The translations under genes and the position numbers were made by a program. From NCBI GenBank assembly GCA_030039815.1, contig JASHUW010000577.1:1-11753 (forward strand): a DNA stretch of 11,753 bases, read 5' to 3'. Under the pieces are notes generated by a model, which had not been told where the DNA came from, ran no database searches, and saw only the letters and a list, made by a program, of their open reading frames with translations. Origin of the DNA: Alphaproteobacteria bacterium (GTDB lineage: Bacteria; Pseudomonadota; Alphaproteobacteria; ATCC43930; CGMCC-115725). Of this stretch, positions 1 to 7,807 are shown one piece after another; within the stretch, counting starts at the first letter, position 1, and each line of letters begins with the position of its first letter.

Positions 1-195
1 GCGATCGGCAGCGCGCTCGTCTTTCAGGCGGTCGACCTCGCGGTGCGGAATCTGGAGGGACGCTACACCGCTGCGATCCCCATCAGCTACGTGGTCGACC
101 TGCTGCCGTTTGTGGTCAGCCTTGGAATTCTCCTGCACCGTGGCATAAGGTTCCGGTTCCGGCGGTGGCCGTTCATGGCCATGGCGACGCGCTGA
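1..195 (+). CDS. lptF: LPS export permease LptF, C-terminal end (partial)
   Basis: This is the last 64 residues of a frame that enters from the left edge and stops at TGA 193-195. The visible part has a short amphipathic stretch, then a hydrophobic segment (YVVDLLPFVVSLGILL) and an arginine-rich cytoplasmic tail (RFRFRRW). That fits the last transmembrane helix of an LptF/LptG family permease. LptF pairs with LptG as the membrane part of the LptB2FG ABC transporter, which extracts lipopolysaccharide from the inner membrane and passes it to LptC. The name rests mainly on position: lptG follows 31 nt downstream, which is the usual lptF-lptG order. The fragment alone would not identify the family. 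Confidence 0.72.
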   Translation, partial: AIGSALVFQAVDLAVRNLEGRYTAAIPISYVVDLLPFVVSLGILLHRGIRFRFRRWPFMAMATR

Positions 196-226
196 CCCGC
201 GCGCGAGGGAGAGGAGACAGAGGCCG

Positions 227-1324
227 GTGCTGCTCGCGAAGACCCTCTCCGGCTATATCGCGCGCCAGTTCTTCATTTGGTTTTCCAGCGTCTACGGCGC
301 GATGCTGAGCATCAGCTTCCTCATCGATTACATCGAGCTGCTGCGGCGCGGCGCGATCAAGACCGGAGTGACGCTCGGGGTGTTGCTTGAAATGGCGGCG
401 CTGAAGCTGCCGCATACCGCGCAAGAGGTGATGCCGTTCGCTGTGCTGTTCGGGACGATGCTCGCGTTCTGGCGGCTGACCCGCAGCAACGAGTTGATCG
501 TCGCCCGCGCCTCCGGCGTTTCGGTCTGGCAGTTCCTGACCCCGGCGGTGCTCGTCGCCCTGCTCACCGGCATCATCGCGGTGACGGTGTTCAACCCGGT
601 TGCGTCTCAGATGGAGGCGACCTACGAGCAGCTCGACGCGCGCTATCTGAAGCAATCGTCCGACGATCTGAGCCTGTCGAACTCCGGGCTGTGGCTGCGG
701 CAGAGCGAACCGAGCGGCGGCTCGGTGGTGATCCACGGCGACAAGCTCGTCGCGCCTGAACTGCTGCTCGGCCAGGTGACGCTGCTTTTCTTCGACAAGG
801 ACCATCGGTACCTGTCGCGGGTCGAGGCGCAAAAAGCGCAGCTCGACGACGGATACTGGATCATCGATAACGGCAGGCGCTGGCAGACGAGCGATCAGTC
901 CGTGCCGGTGCCCGAGCTTAAGCTCCCGACCAAGTTCACCACGCATCGCATCGAGGAAAGCCTCGCCTCGCCCGACATCATGTCGTTCTGGGCGCTGCCG
1001 GGCTTCATCTCATTGCTCGAGCAGTCGGGCTTTTCGGCGCAACGTCACCGGCTGCAGTTCAACATCCTGCTGGCGCGTCCCTTCCTGTTTTGCGCGATGG
1101 TCTTGGTGGCCGCGACGTTCAGCCTGCGCATGCAGCGGCGCGGCGGCGCGACGCTGATGATCGTGGGCGGCGTCGCCGCCGGCTTCACGCTCTATTTCGT
1201 CTCCAACATCGTGTTCGCGCTGGGGCTTTCGGCCAAGCTTCCGGTGCTGCTCGCGGCCTGGACGCCGACGGGAATCAGCCTGATTTTCGGCGTCTCGATG
1301 CTGCTCCATCTCGAAGACGGGTGA
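227..1324 (+). CDS. lptG: LPS export ABC transporter permease LptG
   Basis: Inner-membrane permease of 365 residues that works with LptF and the LptB ATPase to lift lipopolysaccharide into the periplasmic Lpt bridge. The N-terminus (TLSGYIARQFFIWF) is typical of the YjgP/YjgQ family. Hydrophobic segments lie near residues 13-36, 66-82, 103-123, 283-300, 308-332 and 338-361. This gives the family layout of three helices, a periplasmic beta-rich domain (about 125-270), then three helices. Length is normal for the family. The start is GTG at 227. It is preceded by a purine-rich Shine-Dalgarno stretch (GGGAGAGGAGA, 207-217) about 10 nt upstream, and the lptF stop is only 31 nt away, so the two are probably cotranscribed. 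Nothing in the frame looks damaged. Confidence 0.93.
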   Translation: MLLAKTLSGYIARQFFIWFSSVYGAMLSISFLIDYIELLRRGAIKTGVTLGVLLEMAALKLPHTAQEVMPFAVLFGTMLAFWRLTRSNELIVARASGVSVWQFLTPAVLVALLTGIIAVTVFNPVASQMEATYEQLDARYLKQSSDDLSLSNSGLWLRQSEPSGGSVVIHGDKLVAPELLLGQVTLLFFDKDHRYLSRVEAQKAQLDDGYWIIDNGRRWQTSDQSVPVPELKLPTKFTTHRIEESLASPDIMSFWALPGFISLLEQSGFSAQRHRLQFNILLARPFLFCAMVLVAATFSLRMQRRGGATLMIVGGVAAGFTLYFVSNIVFALGLSAKLPVLLAAWTPTGISLIFGVSMLLHLEDG

Positions 1325-1414
1325 CGCGAGCGCGGACAGGGGATATTGCTGCTGGGAAATTGCCAATCACGACAATGGTCAAACACGGATTGCTGACACC
1401 GCTGTAGACGCCCG

Positions 1415-3793
1415 ATGAGCCGATTCCCCCCAACCGGACGCAAGCAGACGGCAAGGCGCGCCCTTCGCGTGGCCATGGCGTTGCTGTTCGGTTTGTGGAG
1501 CACCGCGACCCCGGCCGAGAATTTCGGCGCCGGCGACAGCACCAGCAAAAACGCGCCGATGACCTTCCAGGCCGATGAGGTGCAGTACGACGACCAACTC
1601 GGGCTGACAATCGCCAAGGGCCATGTCGAGATCGCCCAGGGCACGCAAATCCTGCTGGCCGATGTCGTGACCTACAACCAGCACACCGACACCGTCACCG
1701 CCTCGGGCCATGTCAGCCTGATGACGCCGGATGGCACGGTGCTGTTCTCCGACTACATGGAACTGCGCAACGGCATGAACGACGCGTTCGCCGACAATGT
1801 GCGGATGCTCCTGGCCGACCGATCGCGTCTCGCGGCCAACGCCGCGCGCCGCACCAACGGCCTGCGCACCGAGTTGCGCCGCGCCGTGTACTCGCCGTGC
1901 GACCTGTGCAAGAGCGACCCGACCGCGCCGCCCGCCTGGCAGATGAAGGCGCGCGAGATGACCGACGACAAGGACCTGAAACGTCTCGAATTCCGCGACG
2001 CGACAATGGAGGTCGACGGTTTTCCGGTGTTCTACACGCCATACATGTCGGCACCCGACCCGTCGGTCAGGCGCGCGAGCGGGTTCTTGACGCCGAGCTT
2101 CGGCGGGTCGAGCACGGTCGGTTTCCACATTGCCACGCCCTATTTCCAGACGCTCGGGCCGAGCGCCGACCTGACGGTGACGCCGCGGTTCACGACCGAG
2201 GCCGGAACGGTGCTCGCGGCGGAGTACCGCCAACGGTTCTCGAACGGCTACATCGATGATCTGTCGAGCATCAATTACAGCAATGTCGGAACCCAGATCG
2301 GCGGTATCGACGATCCGAACGCCATTCCGGGAGCGCTGCGCTGGCATGTCAACGCGACCGGCGAATTCGACCTCGACGACACCTACCGCACCGGGTTCCA
2401 GCTGCAGCGCGTCTCCGACCAGACCTATCTGCAACGCTTCAGCTTTCAGACGCCGCTGATCGCCACCGAAGTCACCCGCGCGTATCTGGAAGGCTTTCCG
2501 GCGGACGGCTCGCTCGACGTCAACGCCTACCTGTTCCAACCGCTAACGCCGGGGCTCGGAGATTCAACGGAGCCGATCGTCCTGCCGGTCATCAACCGCA
2601 ATTGGCAGCTGCAGCCCGACGTGATCGGCGGCAACCTCAAGCTGAATACCAACCTGCTCGACATCGTGCGCGAAGCCGGCACCAACACGCGGCGCCTGTC
2701 GCTGGGCGGCGAGTGGGATCGGGTGTTCTATGACGGGATCGGCGGCGAATACAAATTCCAAGCGAGCGTGCGCGGGGATGCGTATTCGGTCGATTCGCTG
2801 AGCAGCCTGTCGAACCCGGACCTCCCGAGCGTCTACTTCTCGCAGAACGGCAAGGCGCCGCTCGTCCACGCTCCGTACGACTTCCTCGCCGCGCGCGGCT
2901 TCCCTCAGCTCGGGCTGACCTGGGACTACCCGCTGGTCCACCGCGGCAGCGACTATACGTTTCTGGTCCAGCCGACCGTCGCGACCTTTGCCGGCCCGAA
3001 CAGCGGTAATCGTTACGTCATCCCGAACGAGGACAGCCTCGGTTACGAATTTCGCGACTCGGATTTGTTCCGCGCCGACCGGCTGCAGGGCTACGACATC
3101 CTCGATACCGGCCAACGGGTCGATTACGGCCTCAATCTAGGCGCCTATACCACCAACGGCGGCAGCTATCGCATGCTGGTCGGCCAAAGCTACCGCGCCG
3201 AGACCAACCCGTTCATGCCGCCGGGCAGCGGCGCCAATGATCGCCTCTCCGACGTCGTCGGCCGCGTGACGCTGTCGCCGAGCAGCTATCTCGACCTCAT
3301 CTACCGCTTCCGCCTCGACAAGGACACGCTCGACAACCGCCTGCAGGAAGCTGGCATCTATGCCGGGCCCGGAACGTTCCGCATCGGCGCGACCTATCTG
3401 CTGATGCCCGCCGAGCTACCAAGCCAAGTCATCACCGTGCCGGGCAGCGGCCAGACGATTCTCTACGGCAAGCGCGAGCAATTGAGCCTTAGCGCCACGC
3501 TTCACCTGACGCAATACTGGTCGCTGGTCGGCCTGGAGACGCTCAACCTGACGAATTCGTCCAACATCGTGAACGGCGTCGCCACGCCGCAAGCCAACAG
3601 TACCAGCCTCAACGCAAGCCTCTCGGCCTTGTACCAGGACGAATGCATGGGCTTCATCGCCACCTTCTCCCAGTCGGGCATCCGCAACGGCGACGTGACG
3701 CCCGGCTATGGCGTTTTGCTCAGCGTCGTCTTCAAGAACATTGGCGAGATCGGCGGCACGGTGCTTTCAGTTGCGCCGGGAACGGGAAGCTAA
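1415..3793 (+). CDS. lptD: LPS-assembly protein LptD (outer-membrane translocon)
   Basis: Outer-membrane protein of 792 residues that, with lipoprotein LptE, inserts lipopolysaccharide into the outer leaflet. Residues 1-34 look like a signal peptide: basic start, hydrophobic core MALLFGLW, probable cleavage after TATPA. Residues about 48-160 form the LptA/OstA-like periplasmic domain (ADEVQYDDQLGLTIAKGHVE). The rest is the LptD beta-barrel, rich in alternating and aromatic residues, with the family-typical RRASGFLTPSFG near 215-230. Only three cysteines are present: C162 and C165 in a YSPCDLC motif, and C744 in DECMGF near the C-terminus. E. coli LptD has four. The ATG at 1415 has no clear Shine-Dalgarno; a later ATG (residue 21) would cut the signal peptide. 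The 90-nt gap after lptG could hold a promoter, but I see no convincing one. Confidence 0.94.
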   Translation: MSRFPPTGRKQTARRALRVAMALLFGLWSTATPAENFGAGDSTSKNAPMTFQADEVQYDDQLGLTIAKGHVEIAQGTQILLADVVTYNQHTDTVTASGHVSLMTPDGTVLFSDYMELRNGMNDAFADNVRMLLADRSRLAANAARRTNGLRTELRRAVYSPCDLCKSDPTAPPAWQMKAREMTDDKDLKRLEFRDATMEVDGFPVFYTPYMSAPDPSVRRASGFLTPSFGGSSTVGFHIATPYFQTLGPSADLTVTPRFTTEAGTVLAAEYRQRFSNGYIDDLSSINYSNVGTQIGGIDDPNAIPGALRWHVNATGEFDLDDTYRTGFQLQRVSDQTYLQRFSFQTPLIATEVTRAYLEGFPADGSLDVNAYLFQPLTPGLGDSTEPIVLPVINRNWQLQPDVIGGNLKLNTNLLDIVREAGTNTRRLSLGGEWDRVFYDGIGGEYKFQASVRGDAYSVDSLSSLSNPDLPSVYFSQNGKAPLVHAPYDFLAARGFPQLGLTWDYPLVHRGSDYTFLVQPTVATFAGPNSGNRYVIPNEDSLGYEFRDSDLFRADRLQGYDILDTGQRVDYGLNLGAYTTNGGSYRMLVGQSYRAETNPFMPPGSGANDRLSDVVGRVTLSPSSYLDLIYRFRLDKDTLDNRLQEAGIYAGPGTFRIGATYLLMPAELPSQVITVPGSGQTILYGKREQLSLSATLHLTQYWSLVGLETLNLTNSSNIVNGVATPQANSTSLNASLSALYQDECMGFIATFSQSGIRNGDVTPGYGVLLSVVFKNIGEIGGTVLSVAPGTGS

Positions 3794-3888
3794 GGCCGTC
3801 CTCCGACCTTCGTGCAAAACGACGCGGCGACAGGCCAGTGCGCCGCGTGTAGACTGCGCCCGGTTTTCGGGCAGCATGGAATGGGTTG

Positions 3889-5220
3889 ATGCCGGCACTG
3901 CGTTTTCCGAGTGCGCTGCTCCTGACGTTTGCCATTCTGTGCTCGGCCGTGCCGATGGCCCGCTCGGCGCATCGCACCGCGGTCCAGCCTCCCGCGGCGG
4001 CGCCGCAGGAAGTGCCGGAAATGAGCATCGCCGCGGTGGTCAATGATGAGGTCATCTCGGTCTACGACCTACAGTCGCGCGAGCGCATGGTGCTGATGTC
4101 GTCAAACGTCCCGGATACGCCCGACGCCCGCAAAAAGCTCGACACCGAGGTGCTGCGCTCGCTGGTCGACGAACGCCTCGAGTTGCAGGAGGCGAAGAAG
4201 CAGAACGTCGTCGCCACCGACGACGAGATCAATAGCGCGCTGGCCAAGATCGAAAAACAGAACAACATGCAGCCGGGGCAGCTCAGCGAGTTTCTCAAAT
4301 CACACGGCATCGACCGCAACTCGCTGATCAATCAGGTCAAGGCGTCGATCGTCTGGGCCAAGCTGGTGCGGCGCAAGGCGGCGGAGACCGTCGAGATTTC
4401 CGACGACGAGGTCGATGCCGCGATCAAGCGCATCAAGGACCACGCGGGCGAGCCGCAAAGCCGCATCGCCGAAATCTTCCTCGCCGTCGACAACCCGACC
4501 CAGGACGCCGAGGTTCGCGCCCTCGCCGAGAAGCTGACCGAGGAGATGAGGCAGGGCGCGCGCTTCTCGGCGATCGCCCAGCAATACTCGCAATCGGCGA
4601 CGGCGGCGGTCGGCGGCGATCTCGGCTGGCTGCGGTCGGATCAGCTGCCGCCCGACCTGGCCACGGCGGTCGCCGGCCTCAAACCAGGCGAGCTGTCGCC
4701 GCCGATCCGCAGCGGCGGCGGCTATTACCTGCTGCTCGTGCTTGACCGCCGCAACGGCGATGTCGGCGGGGGCCAACAGGCCGACACGATTTACGACGTC
4801 GTTCAGGTCGTCGCCCCGCTGCCGCCCAACGCCAACGACGCGATGAAGCGCGCCGCGGCTGCCGAGGTGATGGGCATGCGCCAGGCCGCCAAGAACTGCG
4901 CCGACCTGCTGAAGATCGGCAAGGAGAAGGCGCCGCAATTCGCCAGCGAAGGCAACGTCGACGCCAACAACATCACGCCGCAGATGCGGCAAATCCTCGA
5001 CAAGCTGTCGCCGAACCAGGCATCCGAGCCGATCCTCCAGCGCAACGGCATCGGCGTCATCATGTTGTGCTCGAAGCAGACCCAGCAGGCGCAGAAGGGC
5101 AGCAGCACGCCAACGCGCGACGAGGTCTTCGATTCGCTGCTGCGCGAGAAGCTCGACACGGTGTCGCGCCAGTACCTGCGCGATCTGCGCCGCGCCGCCT
5201 TTGTCGATGTGAGGGTGTAG
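3889..5220 (+). CDS. surA: Periplasmic chaperone/peptidyl-prolyl isomerase SurA
   Basis: Periplasmic chaperone for unfolded outer-membrane proteins, LptD being a classic client in E. coli. With the ATG at 3889 it is 443 residues. The signal peptide spans about 1-27 (PSALLLTFAILCSAVPMARSA). The SurA N-terminal chaperone domain covers about 44-170 (IAAVVNDEVISVYDL, then RSLVDERLELQEAKK). A parvulin-type isomerase domain covers about 190-288, with the diagnostic GGDLGWL and LKPGELSPPIRS. The region 300-400 resembles a second, degenerate parvulin fold, as in many alphaproteobacterial SurA proteins. A TTG lies one codon upstream (3886), but the ATG is preferred; GGAATGGG just upstream is a possible weak ribosome binding site. 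lptD ends 95 nt before it, and the stop is 4 nt before pdxA. Confidence 0.92.
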   Translation: MPALRFPSALLLTFAILCSAVPMARSAHRTAVQPPAAAPQEVPEMSIAAVVNDEVISVYDLQSRERMVLMSSNVPDTPDARKKLDTEVLRSLVDERLELQEAKKQNVVATDDEINSALAKIEKQNNMQPGQLSEFLKSHGIDRNSLINQVKASIVWAKLVRRKAAETVEISDDEVDAAIKRIKDHAGEPQSRIAEIFLAVDNPTQDAEVRALAEKLTEEMRQGARFSAIAQQYSQSATAAVGGDLGWLRSDQLPPDLATAVAGLKPGELSPPIRSGGGYYLLLVLDRRNGDVGGGQQADTIYDVVQVVAPLPPNANDAMKRAAAAEVMGMRQAAKNCADLLKIGKEKAPQFASEGNVDANNITPQMRQILDKLSPNQASEPILQRNGIGVIMLCSKQTQQAQKGSSTPTRDEVFDSLLREKLDTVSRQYLRDLRRAAFVDVRV

Positions 5221-5224
5221 CCGC

Positions 5225-6226
5225 ATGCAGCTTCCGCTCGCCTTGACGATGGGCGAGCCCGCCGGGATCGGCGGCGAGATCGCACTGCAAGCGTGGCTGC
5301 GCCGCGGCGAAGGCGTGCCGCCGTTCTACCTGATCGACGATCCCGACCGCATCGCGCGATTGGCCGCCAAGCTCGGTTGGACGGTCCCATCGCGGACGAT
5401 CGGCGACAGCCGCGACGCGGCAGCCGATGCGTTCGCCGAAGCGCTGCCCATCGCGCCGCTCGGCGGCTCGCCTGCCGCGGGCGCCGGCCGCCCCGATCCC
5501 GGCGACCAGAAGCTGGTGCTGCGGGCGATCGACCTTGCGGTCGCCGATGTCCGCGCCGGGCGGGCCGCGGCGCTCGTCACCAACCCGATCAACAAGGACG
5601 CGCTCTATCGTGCCGGCTTCCATCACCCCGGCCACACCGAGTACCTCGCCGAATTGGCCGGGTCGCGCGAGCCGGCGGTGATGATGCTGGCGAGCCCGCA
5701 ATTGCGAGTCGTGCCGGTGACGATCCATCTGGCGCTGCGCGAGGCGATCGCCACGCTGTCGAGCGCGGCGATCGTCCATGCCGGGCGCATTGTCGACGCG
5801 GCGCTGCGGCGCGATTTCGGGATTGCCGCGCCGGTCATCGCCGTCGCCGGGCTCAACCCGCATGCCGGTGAGGCCGGCGGGCTCGGCCGCGAGGACATCG
5901 ACATCGTCGCGCCAGCGATCGAGACGCTGCGCCGGGCCGGCATCGACGCGCGCGGGCCGCTGGCCGCGGACACGATGTTCCACGCCGCAGCGCGGCGCGG
6001 CTATGACGCGGCGCTGTGCATGTACCACGATCAGGCGCTGATCCCGATCAAGACGCTCGATTTCGACGGCGCGGTCAATGTGACGCTCGGCCTGTCGTTC
6101 ATCCGTACCTCACCCGATCACGGCACGGCATTCGACATCGCCGGCAAGGGCATTGCGCGTCCGGACAGCCTGATCGCGGCGTTGAAGCTCGCCGCAGAGA
6201 TGGCGGAGAGGCGGAACCAGCGCTGA
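5225..6226 (+). CDS. pdxA: 4-hydroxythreonine-4-phosphate dehydrogenase PdxA
   Basis: NAD-dependent enzyme of pyridoxal 5'-phosphate synthesis. It oxidises 4-phosphohydroxy-L-threonine, and the product decarboxylates to 3-amino-2-oxopropyl phosphate used by PdxJ. The 333 residues match the family from end to end: LTMGEPAGIGGEIA at 7-20, VTNPINK at 118-124, HPGHTEYLAEL at 134-144, GLNPHAGEAGG at 209-219, CMYHDQALIP at 265-274 and the C-terminal SPDHGTAFDIAGKG. H168, H213 and H268 occupy the metal-ligand positions (H166, H211 and H266 in E. coli numbering, from memory), and H137/T138 the substrate-binding HT pair. The ATG is 4 nt after the surA stop, so translation is probably coupled. The stop overlaps the inferred rsmA start. 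Confidence 0.96.
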   Translation: MQLPLALTMGEPAGIGGEIALQAWLRRGEGVPPFYLIDDPDRIARLAAKLGWTVPSRTIGDSRDAAADAFAEALPIAPLGGSPAAGAGRPDPGDQKLVLRAIDLAVADVRAGRAAALVTNPINKDALYRAGFHHPGHTEYLAELAGSREPAVMMLASPQLRVVPVTIHLALREAIATLSSAAIVHAGRIVDAALRRDFGIAAPVIAVAGLNPHAGEAGGLGREDIDIVAPAIETLRRAGIDARGPLAADTMFHAAARRGYDAALCMYHDQALIPIKTLDFDGAVNVTLGLSFIRTSPDHGTAFDIAGKGIARPDSLIAALKLAAEMAERRNQR

Positions 6227-7095
6227 GCGAGCCGCTCCCTCCGCTGCGCGAGGTCATCGCGCGCCACGGCATCGCCGCGCGCAAGAGCCTCGGCCAGAAT
6301 TTCATCCTCGACCTCAACCTCACCGGGCGGATCGCGCGCGCCGCCGGTCCTTTCGACAGCGGCGCGACGATCGAGATCGGGCCGGGGCCAGGCGGGCTGA
6401 CGCGCGCGCTGCTCGCCGAGGGCGCGCGCCACGTGGTCGCGATCGAGCGCGACGCTCGCTGTGTCGCGGCGCTGACCGAGCTGGCGGCGGCCTATCCCGG
6501 CCGGGTCGAGATCATCGCCGGCGACGCGCTGGCGCTCGACCCCGCGGCGCTGACCGAGGCGCCGCGCCGCATCGTCGCCAACCTGCCCTACAACATCGCC
6601 ACCGCGCTGTTGCTCCGCTGGCTCGACCGCATCGGCGACTACGAGAGCCTGACGCTGATGTTCCAGCGCGAAGTCGCCGAGCGGCTCGTTGCCGCACCAC
6701 GCAGCCCCGCCTATGGCCGGCTGTCGGTGTTGGTGCAGTGGCTGTGCGAGGCGAAGATCCTGTTCGACATCCCGCCGCGCGCTTTTACCCCGGTGCCCAA
6801 GGTGATTTCGAGCGTGGTGCGCCTCGTGCCGCGGGCCGCGCCGGTCGCACCGGCCGACAAGGCGACGCTCGAACGCGTCACCGCCGCCGCCTTCGGGCAG
6901 CGCCGCAAGATGCTGCGCTCAAGCCTCAAATCGCTGGGCGCGCCGGTCGAGGCACTGCTCGCCGAGGCCGGCGTCGCGGCGACGGCACGCGCCGAAGAGC
7001 TCTCGGTCGGCGAGTTCTGCGCACTGGCGCGGGCTACTGGAAAATTCGCACCGGGCGGCGGAATTCCTGGCCGTCGATCTCCAGCACCACCGTAA
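6223..7095 (+). CDS. rsmA: 16S rRNA (adenine1518/1519-N6)-dimethyltransferase RsmA (KsgA), probable CTG start
   Basis: S-adenosylmethionine-dependent enzyme that dimethylates two adjacent adenines in the 3' hairpin of 16S rRNA late in 30S assembly. Visible motifs in the 290-residue product are KSLGQNFILD (21-30), motif I EIGPGPGGLT (51-60), motif IV NLPYNIAT (120-127), FTPVPKV (188-194) and FGQRRKMLRSSL (224-235). The conserved alphaproteobacterial N-terminus PPLREVIARHG begins a few codons after a CTG at 6223. No ATG, GTG or TTG is usable near there: the frame upstream contains none for over 60 nt, and those downstream would remove conserved sequence. The CTG overlaps the pdxA TGA as CTGA and has GGAGAGG about 11 nt upstream. 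The last ~18 residues (from about GKFAPGGG) look like a non-conserved extension running into the convergent gene. Confidence 0.92.
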   Translation: MSEPLPPLREVIARHGIAARKSLGQNFILDLNLTGRIARAAGPFDSGATIEIGPGPGGLTRALLAEGARHVVAIERDARCVAALTELAAAYPGRVEIIAGDALALDPAALTEAPRRIVANLPYNIATALLLRWLDRIGDYESLTLMFQREVAERLVAAPRSPAYGRLSVLVQWLCEAKILFDIPPRAFTPVPKVISSVVRLVPRAAPVAPADKATLERVTAAAFGQRRKMLRSSLKSLGAPVEALLAEAGVAATARAEELSVGEFCALARATGKFAPGGGIPGRRSPAPP

Positions 7096-7423
7096 AGGTC
7101 CCGGCGCGGGCGACCGGGATGCGGTTGACCTGCAGCATGATCATGTGCGGAAAACGGGCCTCCTTGGCGAACTCCTCGACCGGCACCCGATGCAGCTCGG
7201 CGCCGAGCGGGTCGAGCAGCCGGAACGTGCCGCGAAACCGCCCGTCGCCGTCCTTCACGACAAAGACGAAGGTCAGGTTGCACGCCGCCGGCAACGGCAC
7301 GCTGGCATCGAGTTTCACCTCGTGGAGCGGGAAATAGCCGGCGATGTCGAGCTTGCCTTCGGCGTTGCGCCGGACCATGTCGCAGAGGATGAAATCGATA
7401 TTGGCATCGGTCGGAAGGGACAT
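7034..7423 (-). CDS. DUF6941-like protein of unknown function
   Basis: A small protein of 129 residues from the ATG at 7423-7421, with MSLPTDANIDFILCDMV as its start. It has the layout I associate with the DUF6941 family: a first strand ending in LCD, a GKLDIAGYF segment, a central beta-rich part, and a closing strand pair around AGTFTVVLEIDGQEFRRPV. No signal peptide, membrane helix or catalytic motif is visible, and the function is unknown. The frame could extend to an ATG at 7480, but that start falls inside an inverted repeat and the added residues look non-coding, so I prefer 7423; neither start has a strong ribosome binding site. It converges with rsmA and overlaps its 3' end by 62 nt. 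Its GC content resembles the core genes more than the toxin cassette. The family name comes from memory of the pattern, not a search. Confidence 0.7.
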   Translation of the reverse strand: MSLPTDANIDFILCDMVRRNAEGKLDIAGYFPLHEVKLDASVPLPAACNLTFVFVVKDGDGRFRGTFRLLDPLGAELHRVPVEEFAKEARFPHMIMLQVNRIPVARAGTFTVVLEIDGQEFRRPVRIFQ

Positions 7424-7452
7424 TCGAGCAACCGTTGTGCAGCGATCGGCAT

Positions 7453-7500
7453 GAATACCGGCTTCTCCGATAGTTATCATCCCCGCGCAAGCCGGTATTC
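7453..7500. repeat. Perfect 12-bp inverted repeat, possible REP-like element or hairpin
   Basis: GAATACCGGCTT (7453-7464) is the exact reverse complement of AAGCCGGTATTC (7489-7500), with a 24-nt spacer. It lies between the end of the immunity-like gene and the start of the DUF6941-like gene. The spacer end together with the right arm (TCATCCCCGCGCAAGC) recalls short palindromic intergenic repeats common in Rhizobiales genomes. No T-run follows on either strand, so it is not a classical terminator. It could act as a transcript-end hairpin, a dispersed repeat, an operator for the DUF6941-like gene, or the scar of the cassette's arrival. Confidence 0.7.
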
Positions 7501-7561
7501 GCGCGCAAATGGGACCGAATTATCTACAGACCTCGGAGCGCAATCACAGCGAAAAGGTTGA

Positions 7562-7807
7562 TCAGCCCGGCTCGAGGAAAAACTCATACCGGTCGTTGTC
7601 GAACTTCACGCCCGTTATATCGGTAATGGCGCGTAGCTGGCTGTTGTTGAGGGGATACGATCCAACAAGATCGGGATCGTCAGCATCGGCCACGACCACT
7701 TTCTTGACCTTCTTGAAAGTCGCCGGATCTAGGTCGTACTCGACCGCCAGGACTTCTGTCTCCCGGTCGTATCCGGCCACTTGGTGCGGAAGCTGACGCT
7801 TACTCAT
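7562..7807 (-). CDS. Small acidic protein, probable immunity protein for the colicin E3-type toxin (DUF7683-like)
   Basis: An 81-residue acidic protein (about 15 Asp/Glu against 10 Lys/Arg) with no signal peptide or membrane segment. Segments are VAGYDRETEVLAVEYDL near the N-terminus, a charged DADDPDLVGSYPL near the middle and a closing DNDRYEFFLEPG. I associate this pattern tentatively with DUF7683, from memory. It does not resemble the classical cloacin/colicin E3 immunity protein (Im3) in sequence. The immunity role is inferred from position and charge: the gene starts inside the toxin stop codon (ATGA overlap), directly downstream, and a small acidic partner suits a very basic RNase. A strong GGAGGA ribosome binding site 7 nt before the ATG should give good expression. 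Sequence around it is about 53% GC, well below the core genes. Confidence 0.75.
   Translation of the reverse strand: MSKRQLPHQVAGYDRETEVLAVEYDLDPATFKKVKKVVVADADDPDLVGSYPLNNSQLRAITDITGVKFDNDRYEFFLEPG

Noticed and set aside
1375..1407. A ten-codon frame (MVKHGLLTPL) just before lptD that could be a leader peptide.
   Set aside because: It has no Shine-Dalgarno, no run of regulatory codons and no alternative hairpins nearby; such short frames are common by chance.
1379..2539. Long minus-strand open frame of 386 codons inside lptD, considered as an antisense gene.
   Set aside because: It is Arg/Ala/His/Val-rich with no recognisable motif, as expected of the antisense of a GC-rich gene; lptD on the other strand is well supported throughout.
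3858..3872. Small hairpin GCCCG-GTTTT-CGGGC between lptD and surA, considered as a terminator or attenuator.
   Set aside because: The stem is only 5 bp, no T-run follows on the plus strand, and surA begins within 20 nt, so it is unlikely to stop transcription.
7424..7480. Extended start (ATG at 7480) for the DUF6941-like gene.
   Set aside because: The extra 19 codons lie within the inverted repeat and do not look like conserved protein; MSLPTDANIDFILCD is a more natural N-terminus.
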